The position numbers and the translations under genes were made by a program. From NCBI GenBank assembly GCA_022824365.1, contig JAJEAA010000023.1, positions 160,886 through 224,885 on the forward strand: a stretch of DNA of 64,000 nt, written 5' to 3'. The notes below the pieces were generated by a model. That model was not told the DNA's origin. It saw only the letters and a list, made by a program, of their open reading frames with translations, and made no database searches. The DNA comes from Anaerolineae bacterium. Lineage in GTDB: Bacteria; Chloroflexota; Anaerolineae; Aggregatilineales; Phototrophicaceae. Shown here in pieces: positions 35,503 to 45,248 of the stretch. Position 1 is the stretch's first letter. Every line of letters begins with the position of its first letter.

Positions 35503-35598
35503 GAGCCACCCACGCCGATGTTATCCAATCTCAAGTATGGACAGTGACTTTCCATGAAAGCGCAGTCGAAGAACATGAATCATTAAATTAGTACCGCA

Positions 35599-35627
35599 AT
35601 TATAAACGCGATGCCGCGGATTGTCAC
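35599..35627 (-). promoter_or_regulatory. Promoter of the rhamnose-type operon
   Basis: On the minus strand GTGACA (35622-35627) and TATAAT (35599-35604) are 17 bases apart. The predicted leader before rhaB is about 90 bases. No clear operator palindrome is seen in it. Confidence 0.65.
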
Positions 35628-35647
35628 ACCCGGCGGCGGGACAAAGG

Positions 35648-36313
35648 TCAGTCGGCGCGCTCAATCCGCCGCACCAGGTCGACCGTGAAATCTTCCAGCG
35701 TGCTAATATGCGCGTCCGCCAGCGCCAGCGCGTCGTCCGGCAAGGGGAAATCCGGGCTGGGCGCCGCCACCGCGTACATGCCGGCCGCCTTCAGCGAGCG
35801 CAAGCCATTCGCCGAGTCTTCAATGCCCAGGCTGGCTTCTGGTCGAACGCCCAATGCCTTGAGCGCCTCCAGATAGATATCGGGCGCCGGTTTGCCCCGC
35901 GGCACCTCATCGCCATAAATCATGACCTCGAAGATCTGATCCAAACCGGTAATGCTCAGCACCGCCTTGATGATCTCGGTCGGCGAGCCGGAGGCCAGCC
36001 CGACGCGGTAATGCTGCTTCATGTGGCTCACCGATTCCAAAGCGCCCGGGCGCGTCGGCATCCGCTCTTCATAATGCGCGATCACCCGCGCCTTCATCTC
36101 AGCGATGATCTGCTCGATGCTCTCGTCCAATGCCAGCTTGTCTTGCATCAGGCCCGCCCAGCCGACCGTGCTGCGTCCCATCGCCAGGCGCTGAAACTCC
36201 TCCGTCCATTCCCGGCCGCGATCGCGGGCGAACTCAACGCGGGACTTGTCCCAATAGACCTCGCTATCGACCAGGACGCCGTCCATATCAAAGATGATCG
36301 CTTCGATCGGCAT
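35648..36313 (-). CDS. HAD-family phosphatase (beta-phosphoglucomutase-like)
   Basis: A 221-residue haloacid-dehalogenase-type protein. Nucleophile motif FDMDGVLVDSE (Asp9, Asp11), motif II GLASGSPTEI, motif III RGKPAPDIYLEA (Lys) and motif IV GIEDSANGL are all intact, with a helical cap between motifs I and II. It would remove or move a phosphate on a small sugar phosphate such as 2-deoxyglucose-6-phosphate or a hexitol phosphate. It sits between the rhamnose operon promoter and an RbsD/FucU gene on the same strand. Confidence 0.87.
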   Translation of the reverse strand: MPIEAIIFDMDGVLVDSEVYWDKSRVEFARDRGREWTEEFQRLAMGRSTVGWAGLMQDKLALDESIEQIIAEMKARVIAHYEERMPTRPGALESVSHMKQHYRVGLASGSPTEIIKAVLSITGLDQIFEVMIYGDEVPRGKPAPDIYLEALKALGVRPEASLGIEDSANGLRSLKAAGMYAVAAPSPDFPLPDDALALADAHISTLEDFTVDLVRRIERAD

Positions 36314-36359
36314 GCGAGCTTCCCTCTGCGCCCTCTGTGTTCTCTGTGGTTAGAAAACC

Positions 36360-36797
36360 CTAAACCGCCTGATCCGCCGGCGGCGCCACCACACCGATGG
36401 TCAACAAGATATTGGCGTAGATGCGCTGCTCGCCGGTGGCGATGACCAGGCAGCAGTTATCTTTCTTGGCTTCATCATAAAAGGCGAAGCGCTCCAGCGG
36501 ACTCAACTCGACATCCTCCGGCAGCAGGCGGCGGAAATCGGCATAGATGCTCGGCTCGGCGCCATCATCGCGGCGCATGACATGAGCCGCTTCAACCGGC
36601 GTCACGCTCAGGACCGCCTCCATCACATCCGTGACGGTCGCCAAGCCCGGCGCCAGATTGAGATATACGCGCTCGGCTCTCGGATGCGCGTTGGTGGCGA
36701 CCGGGTAATTGCCATCGGGAATCAGAATGGTCGCGCCATGCCCGGCTTTGCCCAGGGCATTGAGTATCTGCGGATGAATCAATTTGGCGTCTATCAT
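36360..36797 (-). CDS. RbsD/FucU-family sugar mutarotase
   Basis: A 145-residue protein. The family pattern H-x-G-H...D is present: LIHPQILNALGKAGHGATIL followed by IPDGNYPV (His20, Asp28) and a C-terminal IATGEQRIYANILLTIGV with the conserved Tyr. RbsD and FucU interconvert anomers of ribose, fucose or related sugars so that kinases and isomerases get the right form. The neighbourhood (rhamnose genes, HAD phosphatase) suits the FucU branch, but sequence alone does not settle it. It lies about 46 bases upstream of the HAD gene. Confidence 0.85.
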   Translation of the reverse strand: MIDAKLIHPQILNALGKAGHGATILIPDGNYPVATNAHPRAERVYLNLAPGLATVTDVMEAVLSVTPVEAAHVMRRDDGAEPSIYADFRRLLPEDVELSPLERFAFYDEAKKDNCCLVIATGEQRIYANILLTIGVVAPPADQAV

Positions 36798-36829
36798 GGG
36801 TCTCTCGTTTCTCCGCTAGTCAATCATAC

Positions 36830-37360
36830 CTAATCCATCTTACGGATGCGGTCGCCCACTTTGATGACGCCGTCTTCGATGACCCGCGCGTAGACGCCGC
36901 GCCGCCGCTCCAGCATACCAATATCGGACATGATCCACTTCCGCGCCGGACCGCCAAAGCGCCGCGCGAACTTGGTGCAGCCAGTATGCGGCAGCGGACT
37001 AATCTCCATCACTGCCTCGCCCAGCCGCAAGCGCGTGCCCGGCGGCAGATTGGCCTGCGATATATCCAGGTCGACAAATAGCTGATCGCCCGCCTCCGCC
37101 CAGCGCGACCGCTCCCCCGCCAGCAAGTGTATCAGCCGGCTGTTCATCAGCGTGATCTGCGCCTCCGGGTCTCCGCTGCGCCGCAGCCAGTCATCGCCCG
37201 TCAACCCCGCCTCCGCGGTGAAGGTCGCGCTCTCCAGCGATTCCCGCTCGTCGCGGGCCGGCCGCCGCACGATCATTTCTACGCGGCCTTCATCCTGTGG
37301 CGATGGCGCTATCTCCGCCCAGCGCGCCTCAATCTCTTCATAGCTTAATGTGGCTTGCAT
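36830..37360 (-). CDS. MOSC-domain protein
   Basis: A 176-residue MOSC (molybdenum-cofactor sulfurase C-terminal) domain. Seen are GDDWLRRSGDPEAQITLMNS, GDQLFVDLDISQANLPPGTR, the conserved cysteine in PLPHTGCTKF and RGVYARVIEDGVIKVGD. Stand-alone MOSC proteins handle sulfur or molybdenum cofactor and some reduce N-hydroxylated compounds. The gene is 33 bases upstream of the RbsD/FucU gene on the same strand, but no molybdoenzyme gene is nearby, so the link to the sugar genes may be chance. Confidence 0.85.
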   Translation of the reverse strand: MQATLSYEEIEARWAEIAPSPQDEGRVEMIVRRPARDERESLESATFTAEAGLTGDDWLRRSGDPEAQITLMNSRLIHLLAGERSRWAEAGDQLFVDLDISQANLPPGTRLRLGEAVMEISPLPHTGCTKFARRFGGPARKWIMSDIGMLERRRGVYARVIEDGVIKVGDRIRKMD

Positions 37361-37634
37361 CGGTCTCTCCGCAACTGAATCCTTTATGCGCTAATGGCAC
37401 TATACGACAGAATGGCGGAAATGTCTTGTGCCGTCTGGCGCAGTCGGCGGAGTAGGGGCGAGCCATTGGGTCGCCCTGCATTTCTTTGTGTCTTTGCGGC
37501 AAATCTGTCCTGCTGTTCTCGCCCGGTTTGGAATCAGCATGGCGCGATCGCCGCGGCATTGTTACCATACCCGACGTCGCTCGCTTATGACGCGCGACCA
37601 ACAGGTTTATGAAATCTAGGGAGTTCACACTCAA

Positions 37635-38633
37635 ATGGCGATAACACACCGACGTTTGGGACGGCATGGCGTCCTCGTCAGCAACCTCTGTCTCGGCACC
37701 ATGAACTTCGGTCCTTACACATCCAAAGAAGACAGCTTCGCTATCATGGACCGCGCGCTGGAGCTGGGCCTCAACTTCTTCGATACTGCCGATGTCTACG
37801 GCCGAACAGCCGGACCCGGCGCCACCGAGGAGATTATCGGCGAGTGGTTCGCGCAAGGCGGCGGCCGGCGCGACGCCGTCGTGCTGGCGACCAAAGTCTA
37901 CAATCCCGTGAGCCGCGCGGAATACCTGCCCGAGCCCAATCGCGATCAGCGCAACCTGTCCGCCTACAAGATCCAAAAACATTGCGAAGGCAGCCTCGAG
38001 CGCTTGCGGACCGACCGCATCGATATCTACCAGATGCACCATGTCGACCGCGATTGCCCCTGGGACGAAACTTGGACCGCCTTCAACAGCCTCATCGGCC
38101 AAGGCAAGGTCGTCTATATCGGCTCGAGCAACTTCGCCGGCTGGGATATCGCCACCGCCTGCCAGGAAGCCGCGAAGCGCAATATGCTCGGCTTGGTCAG
38201 CGAGCAGAGCATCTACCACCTCGATAACCGCGCCATCGAACTCGAGGTCATCCCCGCTTGCCGTCATTATGGCTTGGGGCTCATCCCCTGGAGCCCGCTC
38301 GGCGGCGGTCTGCTGGCTGGCGCGCTGGAAAAGGTCGAGACCGGCCGGCGCAACAACCCGGGCCTTATCGCCCGCGTCGAGGCGAAACGCGCGCAGTTGG
38401 ACGCCTGGGAGGCGCTCTGCCGCGAAATCGGCCATCCGCCCGCCGAGGTCGCCCTCGCCTGGTTGCTGCACAATCCAGCCGTCAGCGCGCCGATTATCGG
38501 TCCGCGAACGATGGAACAACTGGAAAGCGCCGCCCGCGCTACCGAAATCACGCTGGACGCCGACGCGCTGGCAAAGCTGGACGAGATCTTCCCCGGTCCC
38601 GGCGGTGAAGCGCCAAAGGCTTACGCCTGGTAA
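37635..38633 (+). CDS. Aldo/keto reductase
   Basis: A 332-residue NADPH-dependent barrel of the AKR superfamily. The catalytic tetrad is visible: Asp50 and Tyr55 (FFDTADVYG), Lys87 (LATKVYN) and His135 (YQMHHVDRD). The nucleotide-binding end reads APIIGPRTMEQLESA. The group includes the YajO/GSP69-like reductases that act on sugars and aldehydes. It is transcribed alone on the plus strand, with a GGCGACC-type repeat on each side in the flanking gaps. Substrate unknown. Confidence 0.9.
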   Translation: MAITHRRLGRHGVLVSNLCLGTMNFGPYTSKEDSFAIMDRALELGLNFFDTADVYGRTAGPGATEEIIGEWFAQGGGRRDAVVLATKVYNPVSRAEYLPEPNRDQRNLSAYKIQKHCEGSLERLRTDRIDIYQMHHVDRDCPWDETWTAFNSLIGQGKVVYIGSSNFAGWDIATACQEAAKRNMLGLVSEQSIYHLDNRAIELEVIPACRHYGLGLIPWSPLGGGLLAGALEKVETGRRNNPGLIARVEAKRAQLDAWEALCREIGHPPAEVALAWLLHNPAVSAPIIGPRTMEQLESAARATEITLDADALAKLDEIFPGPGGEAPKAYAW

Positions 38634-38664
38634 TCTCGCTGCCACGCGCTCCTCGGCTGAAAGT

Positions 38665-38711
38665 TGTAGGGGCGACCGGCGGGCTGTGTCTACGCGCCCC
38701 TTGGATCGCCC
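38665..38711 (+). repeat. GGGCGACC-type repeat
   Basis: TTGTAGGGGCGACCGGCGGG leads to CGCCCCTTGGATCGCCC. The copy is diverged and longer than at 24051. The rest of the 259-base gap holds nothing else I can name apart from GTATCCAGCAAATTCA at about 38769, repeated at about 58750. Confidence 0.6.
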
Positions 38712-38892
38712 GAAAGCGCAAGTTGCAGCGGCAGCGGACGACCTGATAGCTCACTCTGCCAAATAACTTGGTATCCAGCAAATTCACCGCTCCCGCGTTA
38801 GAGCGCTTTTGCTTTAGCGGCGCTCACTTGTTATGCTTAGAGGGACTGTATACCATGTCTATAAGAGTTGAGAAACACAACTGGAGCGAGCT

Positions 38893-40056
38893 ATGTTCAA
38901 GTTGACGAATGTTGCGAAAAAGCGCGTATTGCTCGCGCTGATACTGAGCCTGCTTGTTGTGGCTGCTTGGCCTGTGGCCGCGGCGAATATCTACATCGAC
39001 TACAAGTGCATCTTAAAAGAAGCGCTCGAAGCCGCCAATAAAGATAAAGACAAGGACGGCTGCGAGAAAGGCAGCGGCGACGACGTCATCATCCTGACGC
39101 GAGATGACAAACCCCGTTCAGGAGATCTGCCATCGGTCAAAGAGAATCTCGTCTTTGAAGGCAATAACCACACTATAAACGCGGACAGAAATCAACCTGT
39201 CTTCGAGGTCAACGGCGCCCATTTGACGGTCAAGAATCTGAAAGTGGAGTACGACGGAAAAAGGAATCACGCGGCTTTTAGAGTCACTGACGGCAGGCTG
39301 ACTCTCATCAATGTTGTAGTCGAAAACTGCAAAGAAGGCGTCAAACAGACAAACAGCCACATTACGATTAAGGGCGACTCTGATATCTGCGGTCTGCCGG
39401 CGGATGAAATTGTGGAAGGCAGCGGGGGGAGCATCGATATTACGTTGCCTGTGCCGCCTCCGGTGGACACCTGTTCCGGAATCGGCGGCGGTATTGTCGT
39501 GACGGCTACCTACGGCACGGGCAGCGGCGTGCAATGCACCAAGGTGGGCGCGGATGGCATCGGCATCCAGTCCGTGATTAGCGCGGGCTTCATCGACGCC
39601 GTTGATGTCTGGGGCTATGTGGAGCAGGGCGTCGAGATATGCTTCCCGCAACTCGGCTCGATCGCCTTCCTCGATGCGTCGACCTCGCCCCGCTCTGTCA
39701 CAACGGTTTCGTCCTACCGCAAGGGCAATAGCGCTTGCGCCCATCTGACGCGCGCCGGCATCGTCGTCCTGACGCCAGGCCAAGCGCCGAGCGAGAGCCT
39801 GCCTGTTGTCAGCCCGCCAACATCGACCCAGCCGACCAGCGAAACCGGCGCCGCTCCGGCTTCCGCAGGCTGCCCGATCCATACGACAGGCCACCTTTAT
39901 CTGCGCGCCGCCTCGTCCCTGCAAGGCGAGATTATCGGTCTCGTTCCGCGCGGCTCAAACCTGGTTTCGCCCACACGCACCACCTATTGGTACCAGGTCA
40001 CTCACCGGGGGCGGACGGGCTGGATCGGCCACAAATACGTCAGAGCCAATTGCTAG
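38893..40056 (+). CDS. Secreted protein with parallel-beta-helix-like region and C-terminal SH3b domain
   Basis: A 387-residue protein. Signal peptide at residues 1-31 (RVLLALILSLLVVAAWPVAA). Residues about 38-70 (CILKEALEAANKDKDKDGCE) resemble the CSLREA-type start of surface beta-helix proteins, followed by short repeating strands (ENLVFEGNNHTINADRN, LTVKNLKVEYDGKRNH). A Thr/Pro-rich linker (about 293-318) leads to an SH3b domain near residues 320-387 (LYLRAASSLQGEIIGLVPRG, GWIGHKYVRANC). Such proteins act at the cell wall or surface. No anchor is seen. GGAGCGAG precedes the ATG. Confidence 0.75.
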   Translation: MFKLTNVAKKRVLLALILSLLVVAAWPVAAANIYIDYKCILKEALEAANKDKDKDGCEKGSGDDVIILTRDDKPRSGDLPSVKENLVFEGNNHTINADRNQPVFEVNGAHLTVKNLKVEYDGKRNHAAFRVTDGRLTLINVVVENCKEGVKQTNSHITIKGDSDICGLPADEIVEGSGGSIDITLPVPPPVDTCSGIGGGIVVTATYGTGSGVQCTKVGADGIGIQSVISAGFIDAVDVWGYVEQGVEICFPQLGSIAFLDASTSPRSVTTVSSYRKGNSACAHLTRAGIVVLTPGQAPSESLPVVSPPTSTQPTSETGAAPASAGCPIHTTGHLYLRAASSLQGEIIGLVPRGSNLVSPTRTTYWYQVTHRGRTGWIGHKYVRANC

Positions 40057-40148
40057 CTCAGGTCCGCAAAAGCCATGCTGGATGTTCACGGATCTCCATC
40101 AGCCGATGGAGATCTCTTTCTATTTGGTCTCGCTGGCGGAGGCGCGAC

Positions 40149-41399
40149 CTATTCCTCACCGGCTTGATGAAGCGCTTCCGCGATATGCAGCACGGGCAGC
40201 GTTTTCTGCTGGCGGGCGAGTTCTTGCCGCAGCTGCATGATGCAGCCGATATTGCCGGAGACGACCATGTCCGGCTCGGCGGCGAGTATGGAGACCACTT
40301 TGCGCCGTCCCAGCTCGGCGGCCAGTTCCGGCTGATCGATGTTATAAGTTCCGGCTGAGCCGCAGCACATGCCGGCGTCGGCGATGCTGACAAGGCGCAG
40401 GTTCGGCACTTGTTCAAGCAGCGTTCGCGGCTCCGATTGATGTCCCTGGGCGTGCAGCAGATGGCAGGCGTCTTGATAGACGACGCGGCGCTCGCGGTTG
40501 AAGCCGGTTGTTTCGCTTAAGCCCAGCCGGGCGAGATAGGCGCTGAAGTCCACCACTTTCCGTGAGAAGTCGCGGGCGCGCTCGGCATCGGGCTGGCTCT
40601 TAAAGAGCAGCGGATAGTCTTTCATGCCGGAGCCGCAGCCGGCGGCGGTGGTGATGATGGCATCGACATCGTCGGGGATGGCGTCGAAGTTGCGGCGGGC
40701 GATGGCTTGGGCGCGCTTCTCCTCGCCGATATGCAGCAGGATTGAGCCGCAGCAGCCTTGCCGCGGGGGGATATGCACCTCCAAGCCGTTGGCGGCCAGA
40801 ACATGGGCGGCCGCGTAGCTGATTTCCGGCGCCAGCGCCTGCTGCGCGCAGCCGAGCAAGAGCGCCACCACCCCGCGTCGCTCGCCCCGCGCCGGCAGCA
40901 GGGATGGCAAGGGACGGGGCGGCGGGAGCGTCGCCGGCAGCAAGCTCAACATGGCGGCGAAGGCGGGCGGCAGGGCGGGCAGCAGAGCCTTGCCGATTTT
41001 GCCCGCGCGGGCAGCCAGGCGGAAGCGGCCGGGGTAGGGCAGCGTCTCGCAGACCAGCTTGCGGGCCAGGGCATCGAGCGGAGATCGTTGGCGGGCCGGC
41101 TCTTGCAGGGCGCGATAGCCGACCAGAAGATCGCCATATTCCACGCCGGAGGGGCAGGCCGGCACGCAGGCCATGCAGCCGAGGCAGCGGTCGATGAAGG
41201 GTTGGGCGTCTTCCGCCGTCAGTCGTTCTTCCAGGACATTCTTCATCAGGTAGATGCGGCCCCGCGGCGAATCCATCTCCTCGCCGAGCAGGCTGTAGGT
41301 AGGGCAGGCGGCCAGGCAGAAGCCGCAATGCACGCATTTTTCAATCGCTTCCGTCATTTCGGGGGCGCGTATGTCGTCACTGACTATCTGATGTCGCAT
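40149..41399 (-). CDS. glcF: Glycolate oxidase iron-sulfur subunit
   Basis: A 416-residue protein with two 4Fe-4S ferredoxin motifs, Cys22-25-28-32 (CVHCGFCLAACP) and Cys72-75-78-82 (CLGCMACVPACP), and two CCG domains (RQGCCGSILLHIG and AGMCCGSAGTYNI) that bind a further cluster or quinone-linked site. This is the GlcF layout. It receives electrons from GlcD/GlcE when glycolate is oxidised to glyoxylate and passes them to the membrane chain. It is on the same strand as glcDE but 1.17 kb downstream of them, unlike the usual tight operon. Confidence 0.88.
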   Translation of the reverse strand: MRHQIVSDDIRAPEMTEAIEKCVHCGFCLAACPTYSLLGEEMDSPRGRIYLMKNVLEERLTAEDAQPFIDRCLGCMACVPACPSGVEYGDLLVGYRALQEPARQRSPLDALARKLVCETLPYPGRFRLAARAGKIGKALLPALPPAFAAMLSLLPATLPPPRPLPSLLPARGERRGVVALLLGCAQQALAPEISYAAAHVLAANGLEVHIPPRQGCCGSILLHIGEEKRAQAIARRNFDAIPDDVDAIITTAAGCGSGMKDYPLLFKSQPDAERARDFSRKVVDFSAYLARLGLSETTGFNRERRVVYQDACHLLHAQGHQSEPRTLLEQVPNLRLVSIADAGMCCGSAGTYNIDQPELAAELGRRKVVSILAAEPDMVVSGNIGCIMQLRQELARQQKTLPVLHIAEALHQAGEE

Positions 41400-42567
41400 C
41401 GTCTTTCCGCCGCTGCTTTCGCGCTGATCAAGTCATAAGAAATGGCTGAACAATTTCGCAGACAGGGTTTGCCCGATAGTTTAGCGTTTCTTTGTCGCGG
41501 TTGCTCCATTGTATTGTCAGGGGAGTGTTGAATTCTGCGGATATTTACTTTTCTAAGCCCACCCCCGGCCGCTCCCCAACGCTTTGGGGAGAGGAGCTTA
41601 GCTGCGGACGCAGGATATTGGACCACAAGGGCACAAAGGAATGTCGGGCAACGGCGCGCTTGGTCGCCGCGGGAATCGGCGAAAATGCGAAAGAGAAGTA
41701 TGGAAAAAGTATGGTGAATGGATGGCGTCGGGATGGCGCGGGTATGGTCAATTGACATAGATTTACGCCTCTATATCGATACAGTATTGATATAGGACTG
41801 TTTTTCGGATAAAAGGTTGATTTGTCGATTTGATACAGTTTTGTTTTGGATAGAGGACATGATGCGGATCGTATGGGCGGAGCCTGAGAGCGGCGGATCG
41901 AAAGCTTTGTTGGAATTGTAAATCGGAAGGGCAAGAGTTTTTTCTCCGAGTAAAACGAATTTTCCAATACGACCTGGCCGCCGTAAAAGTTTTTTTGGCC
42001 ATCTGGCCATCTGAGGCGGCGGGGGACCGTAGGAGCAGGGGGAGTCGGAAGTTGGGCGCAGGCGTTCATGGAATCAGCGTAGCAGATTCCGGAGCGGGAT
42101 AGGCGACTATATGTTCGCGTATTGGAATTTTCTATCACAATAATACGAAAGCGTAACGGAGGCAAAGATTTTCGGGACCACTACATACCCCATCCCCGGC
42201 CCTTCCCCATTGCAATGGGGAAGGGTGACTTGTCCATGTAGATGGGATATATTTCTCAGAATAAAACCCTGATGAACATATTTTCTGCTTCATCCCCCGG
42301 CCCCTTCCCCAACGATTTGAGGAAGGGGAGCGCTCCTCGCGGGGTTGTTTTTCACGACTAACTTGGAACTACTGAGGACTATCACCAATCGAATCCCGCC
42401 AAACATGAGCGTTTTAGGGGCGCCCCGATGGATCGTCCGCCTAGACAGTTCGCTTCAGACATAGTTGCATGACTTACTTGCGTTTACTGAGGGCACAGAG
42501 ATTTTTTGCAAGCGACATTGAAGCCGCCGCATCACAGGATTCACCGCTTCCCGGGGCGGGGGCAGGT
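41400..42567. other. 1.17-kb gap between glcE and glcF with repeats and an SOS-like promoter
   Basis: Contains G/C-run repeats at 41555-41600, 42186-42230 and 42291-42330, a GGGCGACC-type repeat at 42412-42440, overlapping palindromes built on CTATATCGATACAG at 41771-41795, and the SOS-like promoter at 42076-42117. A minus-strand frame of 174 codons follows that promoter (42069 down to 41545) but runs through repeat DNA and has no recognisable domain, so I do not call it a gene. The stretch is AT-richer than its flanks. Confidence 0.65.
42076..42117 (-). promoter_or_regulatory. SOS-box-like operator with leaderless promoter (copy 2)
   Basis: CGAACATATAGTCG (minus strand, 42104-42117) is a LexA-box-like sequence with two changes from CGAAC-N4-GTTCG. 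It is followed by the same TCGCCTAT as copy 1 and, exactly 22 bases beyond the box, by TACGCT as a -10; the ATG at 42069 begins ATGAACGCC as in copy 1. Confidence 0.45.
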
Positions 42568-43629
42568 TCAGACCAGCTTGGCAAGGGGATCAAGCACGGA
42601 CTTCACCCGCGCCGCCAGTTCGTTCTCCAGCGGAGCGCCGATGGGCGCCGACTCGACCGCGCCCAGCAAGCACAATCCCGGCAGCCCCATCTGCCGCAGG
42701 GATGTATGCAGTGCCGCCAGATCAGCGGTCGCCAGCCAAGCCAGGTTGCCGCCGATGCTGTAGCGCCGCCGCGTTTCTCCCAGGGACCGGTCAAACTCAG
42801 GAATTTGCCGGGGCGGAAGGACCACTTTGACGACAGTTCCGCCGGTCAGTTCAGCCAGGGGATCCCAGAGGGTCGCGGTCTCGTCCAACTCGACGATATC
42901 AGAAGGCGCCGATTCCCGCCGCAGGGTCTGGCTGAAACGCTCGATGCGTGGCGGCAGGGTGGCTGATGAACCGGCCAGGCGCGCCATCAGGGACCAGCCC
43001 TTAGCGGCCGGCGCGAAGTCCAGGGCGTCGAGCTCGAATACACTTTGGTTGATGAAGCTGATAGCGGCGAGCAGGTCAGGCAGGGTCGGGTAATCGAGAC
43101 GCAGGCTGCGGAAGCGCGGGGCATCGGGGAAGACTTTGAAGGTCAGCTCGGTCATGATGGCGTACTGGCCCAGGCTGCCGACCAGGAACTTGCTCAGATC
43201 GAAGCCGGCCGCGTTCTTCACCACCTTGCCGCCGACGCGGAAGGCGCGGCCCAAGCCATCGACGACGCGCGCGCCCAGGATAAAATCACGGATGCCGCCG
43301 TAACGGAAACGGCGCGAGCCCGAGAGGTTGGCGGCCACGGTCCCGCCGATGGTGGCGCGATCGGCCAGGAGCGGATCGAAGGGCAGGTACTGTCCTTTTT
43401 CCGCCAGCGCCGCCGACACATGCGATACGGGCGTACCCGCGCCGATGGTGATGGTGTATTCGCTGGGCTCATATTCCAGCACGCCGCTCAGAGCTTTGAG
43501 ATCGGCGAGAGCCGCGCCATTCGCGCTGTGCAGGGCGGTCTTGCTGCCGTTGCCCTGGACGTGGACGCGCTCGTTTTCGCGCAGGAAGTCACTCAGTTCG
43601 GCGCTTGTAGCAATTGCGGTTGGGGTCAT
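42568..43629 (-). CDS. glcE: Glycolate oxidase FAD-binding subunit
   Basis: A 353-residue PCMH-type FAD-binding protein. The flavin region reads [13 protein letters not shown], then [20 protein letters not shown] and [20 protein letters not shown], which match GlcE rather than GlcD (shorter, lacking the large C-terminal domain). It forms the dehydrogenase with GlcD and GlcF. Its ATG overlaps the glcD stop by four bases (ATGA), so translation is coupled. The glcF partner lies beyond a repeat-rich gap. Confidence 0.87.
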   Translation of the reverse strand: MTPTAIATSAELSDFLRENERVHVQGNGSKTALHSANGAALADLKALSGVLEYEPSEYTITIGAGTPVSHVSAALAEKGQYLPFDPLLADRATIGGTVAANLSGSRRFRYGGIRDFILGARVVDGLGRAFRVGGKVVKNAAGFDLSKFLVGSLGQYAIMTELTFKVFPDAPRFRSLRLDYPTLPDLLAAISFINQSVFELDALDFAPAAKGWSLMARLAGSSATLPPRIERFSQTLRRESAPSDIVELDETATLWDPLAELTGGTVVKVVLPPRQIPEFDRSLGETRRRYSIGGNLAWLATADLAALHTSLRQMGLPGLCLLGAVESAPIGAPLENELAARVKSVLDPLAKLV

Positions 43630-45074
43630 TCGCGCGAGATCACTCCTTGTCGCTCCAGCGGGTGCAAGCCTTGCTGCTTCAGAGCGGGGGCGTCGCCGCC
43701 GGGGAACATCTTGCCGCGGTTGGCGATTTCATTGGGGTCGATTGCCCGGCGCAGCGCCTGCATGATATCGATCTCTTCTTCGCTGAACATGGTCGGCAGG
43801 TAGTCGCGTTTCTCCATGCCGATGCCGTGCTCGCCGGTGATCGAGCCGCCCAGCGAGACACAGAGCGCCAGGATCTCGCCAGCCAGAGCCTCGGCTCTTT
43901 CCAGCGCGCCGGCTTCGCGGCCGTCATAGAGGATCAGCGGATGCAGATTGCCATCGCCGGCGTGGAAGACATTGGCCACATCCAGCCCGTATTTCGTCTT
44001 GAGTTTGTCTATAGCCATCAGCGCTTCGCCCAGGCGGCCCCGCGGCACGACGCCATCCTGCACGATGAAATCGGGGCTGAGCCGCCCTACGGCTGAGAAA
44101 GCGCCTTTGCGTCCCTTCCAGATGCGGGCGCGTTCTTCTTCGCTGCGGGCGACGCGCATTTCAAAAGCGCCTGAGGTTTGGATGAGGTCTTGCAGTTGCG
44201 CGAACTCGGCTTCGACCTGGAGCGCTTCGCCTTCCAGTTCCACGATGAGAAGGGCTTCGGCATCGGGATAGCCGGCTTTGACCGAAGCCTCCGCCGCCTT
44301 GATGGCCAGCCGGTCCATGATCTCGATCGCGCCCGGCAGCAGGCCGGAGGCCACCACCAGCGACACGGCGTCGCCGGCTGCGCCGAGGTCATTGTAAGCG
44401 GCCAGCACGGTGCGATAGAGTTCCGGCTGGGGCATGAGCCGCAGGGTGATTTCCAGCGCGATGCCGAACAAACCTTCGGAGCCGACGAAGAGCCCGATGA
44501 GGTCGGGTCCGATGCCGACGCCTTCGATGCTCTCGCTGCCGAATTGGGTGACGGCGCCATCGGCTAGGACGACCTTCATGCCCAGGACGTGATTGCTGGT
44601 CATGCCGTATTTCAGGCAATGGGCGCCGCCGCTGTTGAAGGCGATATTGCCGCCGATGGTGCAGATGGATTGGCTGGATGGATCGGGGGCGTAATAGAGA
44701 TTGTAAGGCTGGGCGGCTTCGGTGATATGCAGGTTGATCACGCCGGGTTCGACGACGGCGATGCGCTGCTGCGGATCAATGCGTTTGATGCGATTGAGTC
44801 GATTCAAGGCGATGACCAAGCCGTCGGGGATGGGCAGGGAGCCGCCGGAAAGGCTGGTGCCGCTGCCCCGCGCCAGAAAGGGGACGGTATGCTCGTGGCA
44901 GAGGCGGACGGTCGCGATGATTTCTGCTTCGTCGATGGGCAATACAACCGCGCCCGGCTTGCTTTGGAAGGCGGTCAGCCCATCCGATTCGTAGGGCAGC
45001 AGTTCGACATCGCGGGTCAGGAGGCGGTCGGGCGGGTAGATGGTTTCGAGAGCTTGCAGAAAGGGATGGTTCAT
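43626..45074 (-). CDS. glcD: Glycolate oxidase subunit (FAD-linked oxidase)
   Basis: A 482-residue flavoprotein. The pyrophosphate-binding loop is [40 protein letters not shown] and the late motif [15 protein letters not shown] and [17 protein letters not shown] (substrate site His residues) are those of GlcD and D-lactate dehydrogenases. With GlcE and GlcF beside it, oxidation of glycolate (or D-lactate) is the expected reaction. The ATG at 45074 is followed upstream by a G/C-run repeat cluster that separates it from the SRPBCC genes. Confidence 0.9.
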   Translation of the reverse strand: MNHPFLQALETIYPPDRLLTRDVELLPYESDGLTAFQSKPGAVVLPIDEAEIIATVRLCHEHTVPFLARGSGTSLSGGSLPIPDGLVIALNRLNRIKRIDPQQRIAVVEPGVINLHITEAAQPYNLYYAPDPSSQSICTIGGNIAFNSGGAHCLKYGMTSNHVLGMKVVLADGAVTQFGSESIEGVGIGPDLIGLFVGSEGLFGIALEITLRLMPQPELYRTVLAAYNDLGAAGDAVSLVVASGLLPGAIEIMDRLAIKAAEASVKAGYPDAEALLIVELEGEALQVEAEFAQLQDLIQTSGAFEMRVARSEEERARIWKGRKGAFSAVGRLSPDFIVQDGVVPRGRLGEALMAIDKLKTKYGLDVANVFHAGDGNLHPLILYDGREAGALERAEALAGEILALCVSLGGSITGEHGIGMEKRDYLPTMFSEEEIDIMQALRRAIDPNEIANRGKMFPGGDAPALKQQGLHPLERQGVISRE

Positions 45075-45080
45075 GGAAAT

Positions 45081-45236
45081 CTACCCCCCTCTAATGTCCC
45101 CCCTCGGTCCCCCCGCCTCACGGAGGGTGGAATCCCCATAGCCATGGGGGAAACTTGCGCGCTGTCAGAAGTTTCGATTTGCATTCTGTACCCGCCATAT
45201 GCGCTCCCCACCCCAACTTCAATGGCGAGGGGCTGA
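45081..45236 (-). repeat. Cluster of G/C-run palindromic repeats upstream of glcD
   Basis: Modules at about 45081-45156 (ending CCCCATAGCCATGGGGG) and 45205-45236 (CTCCCCACCCCAACTTC, then GGCGAGGGG). They fill most of the gap between glcD and the CoxG-like gene and probably overlap its leader. Confidence 0.7.
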
Positions 45237-45248
45237 GCGAGGGATGAG

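Noticed and set aside
41545..42069. 174-codon leaderless frame after SOS-like promoter copy 2
   Set aside because: It reads through palindromic repeats, has no domain or codon bias of a gene, and does not match the frame after copy 1 beyond the first three codons.
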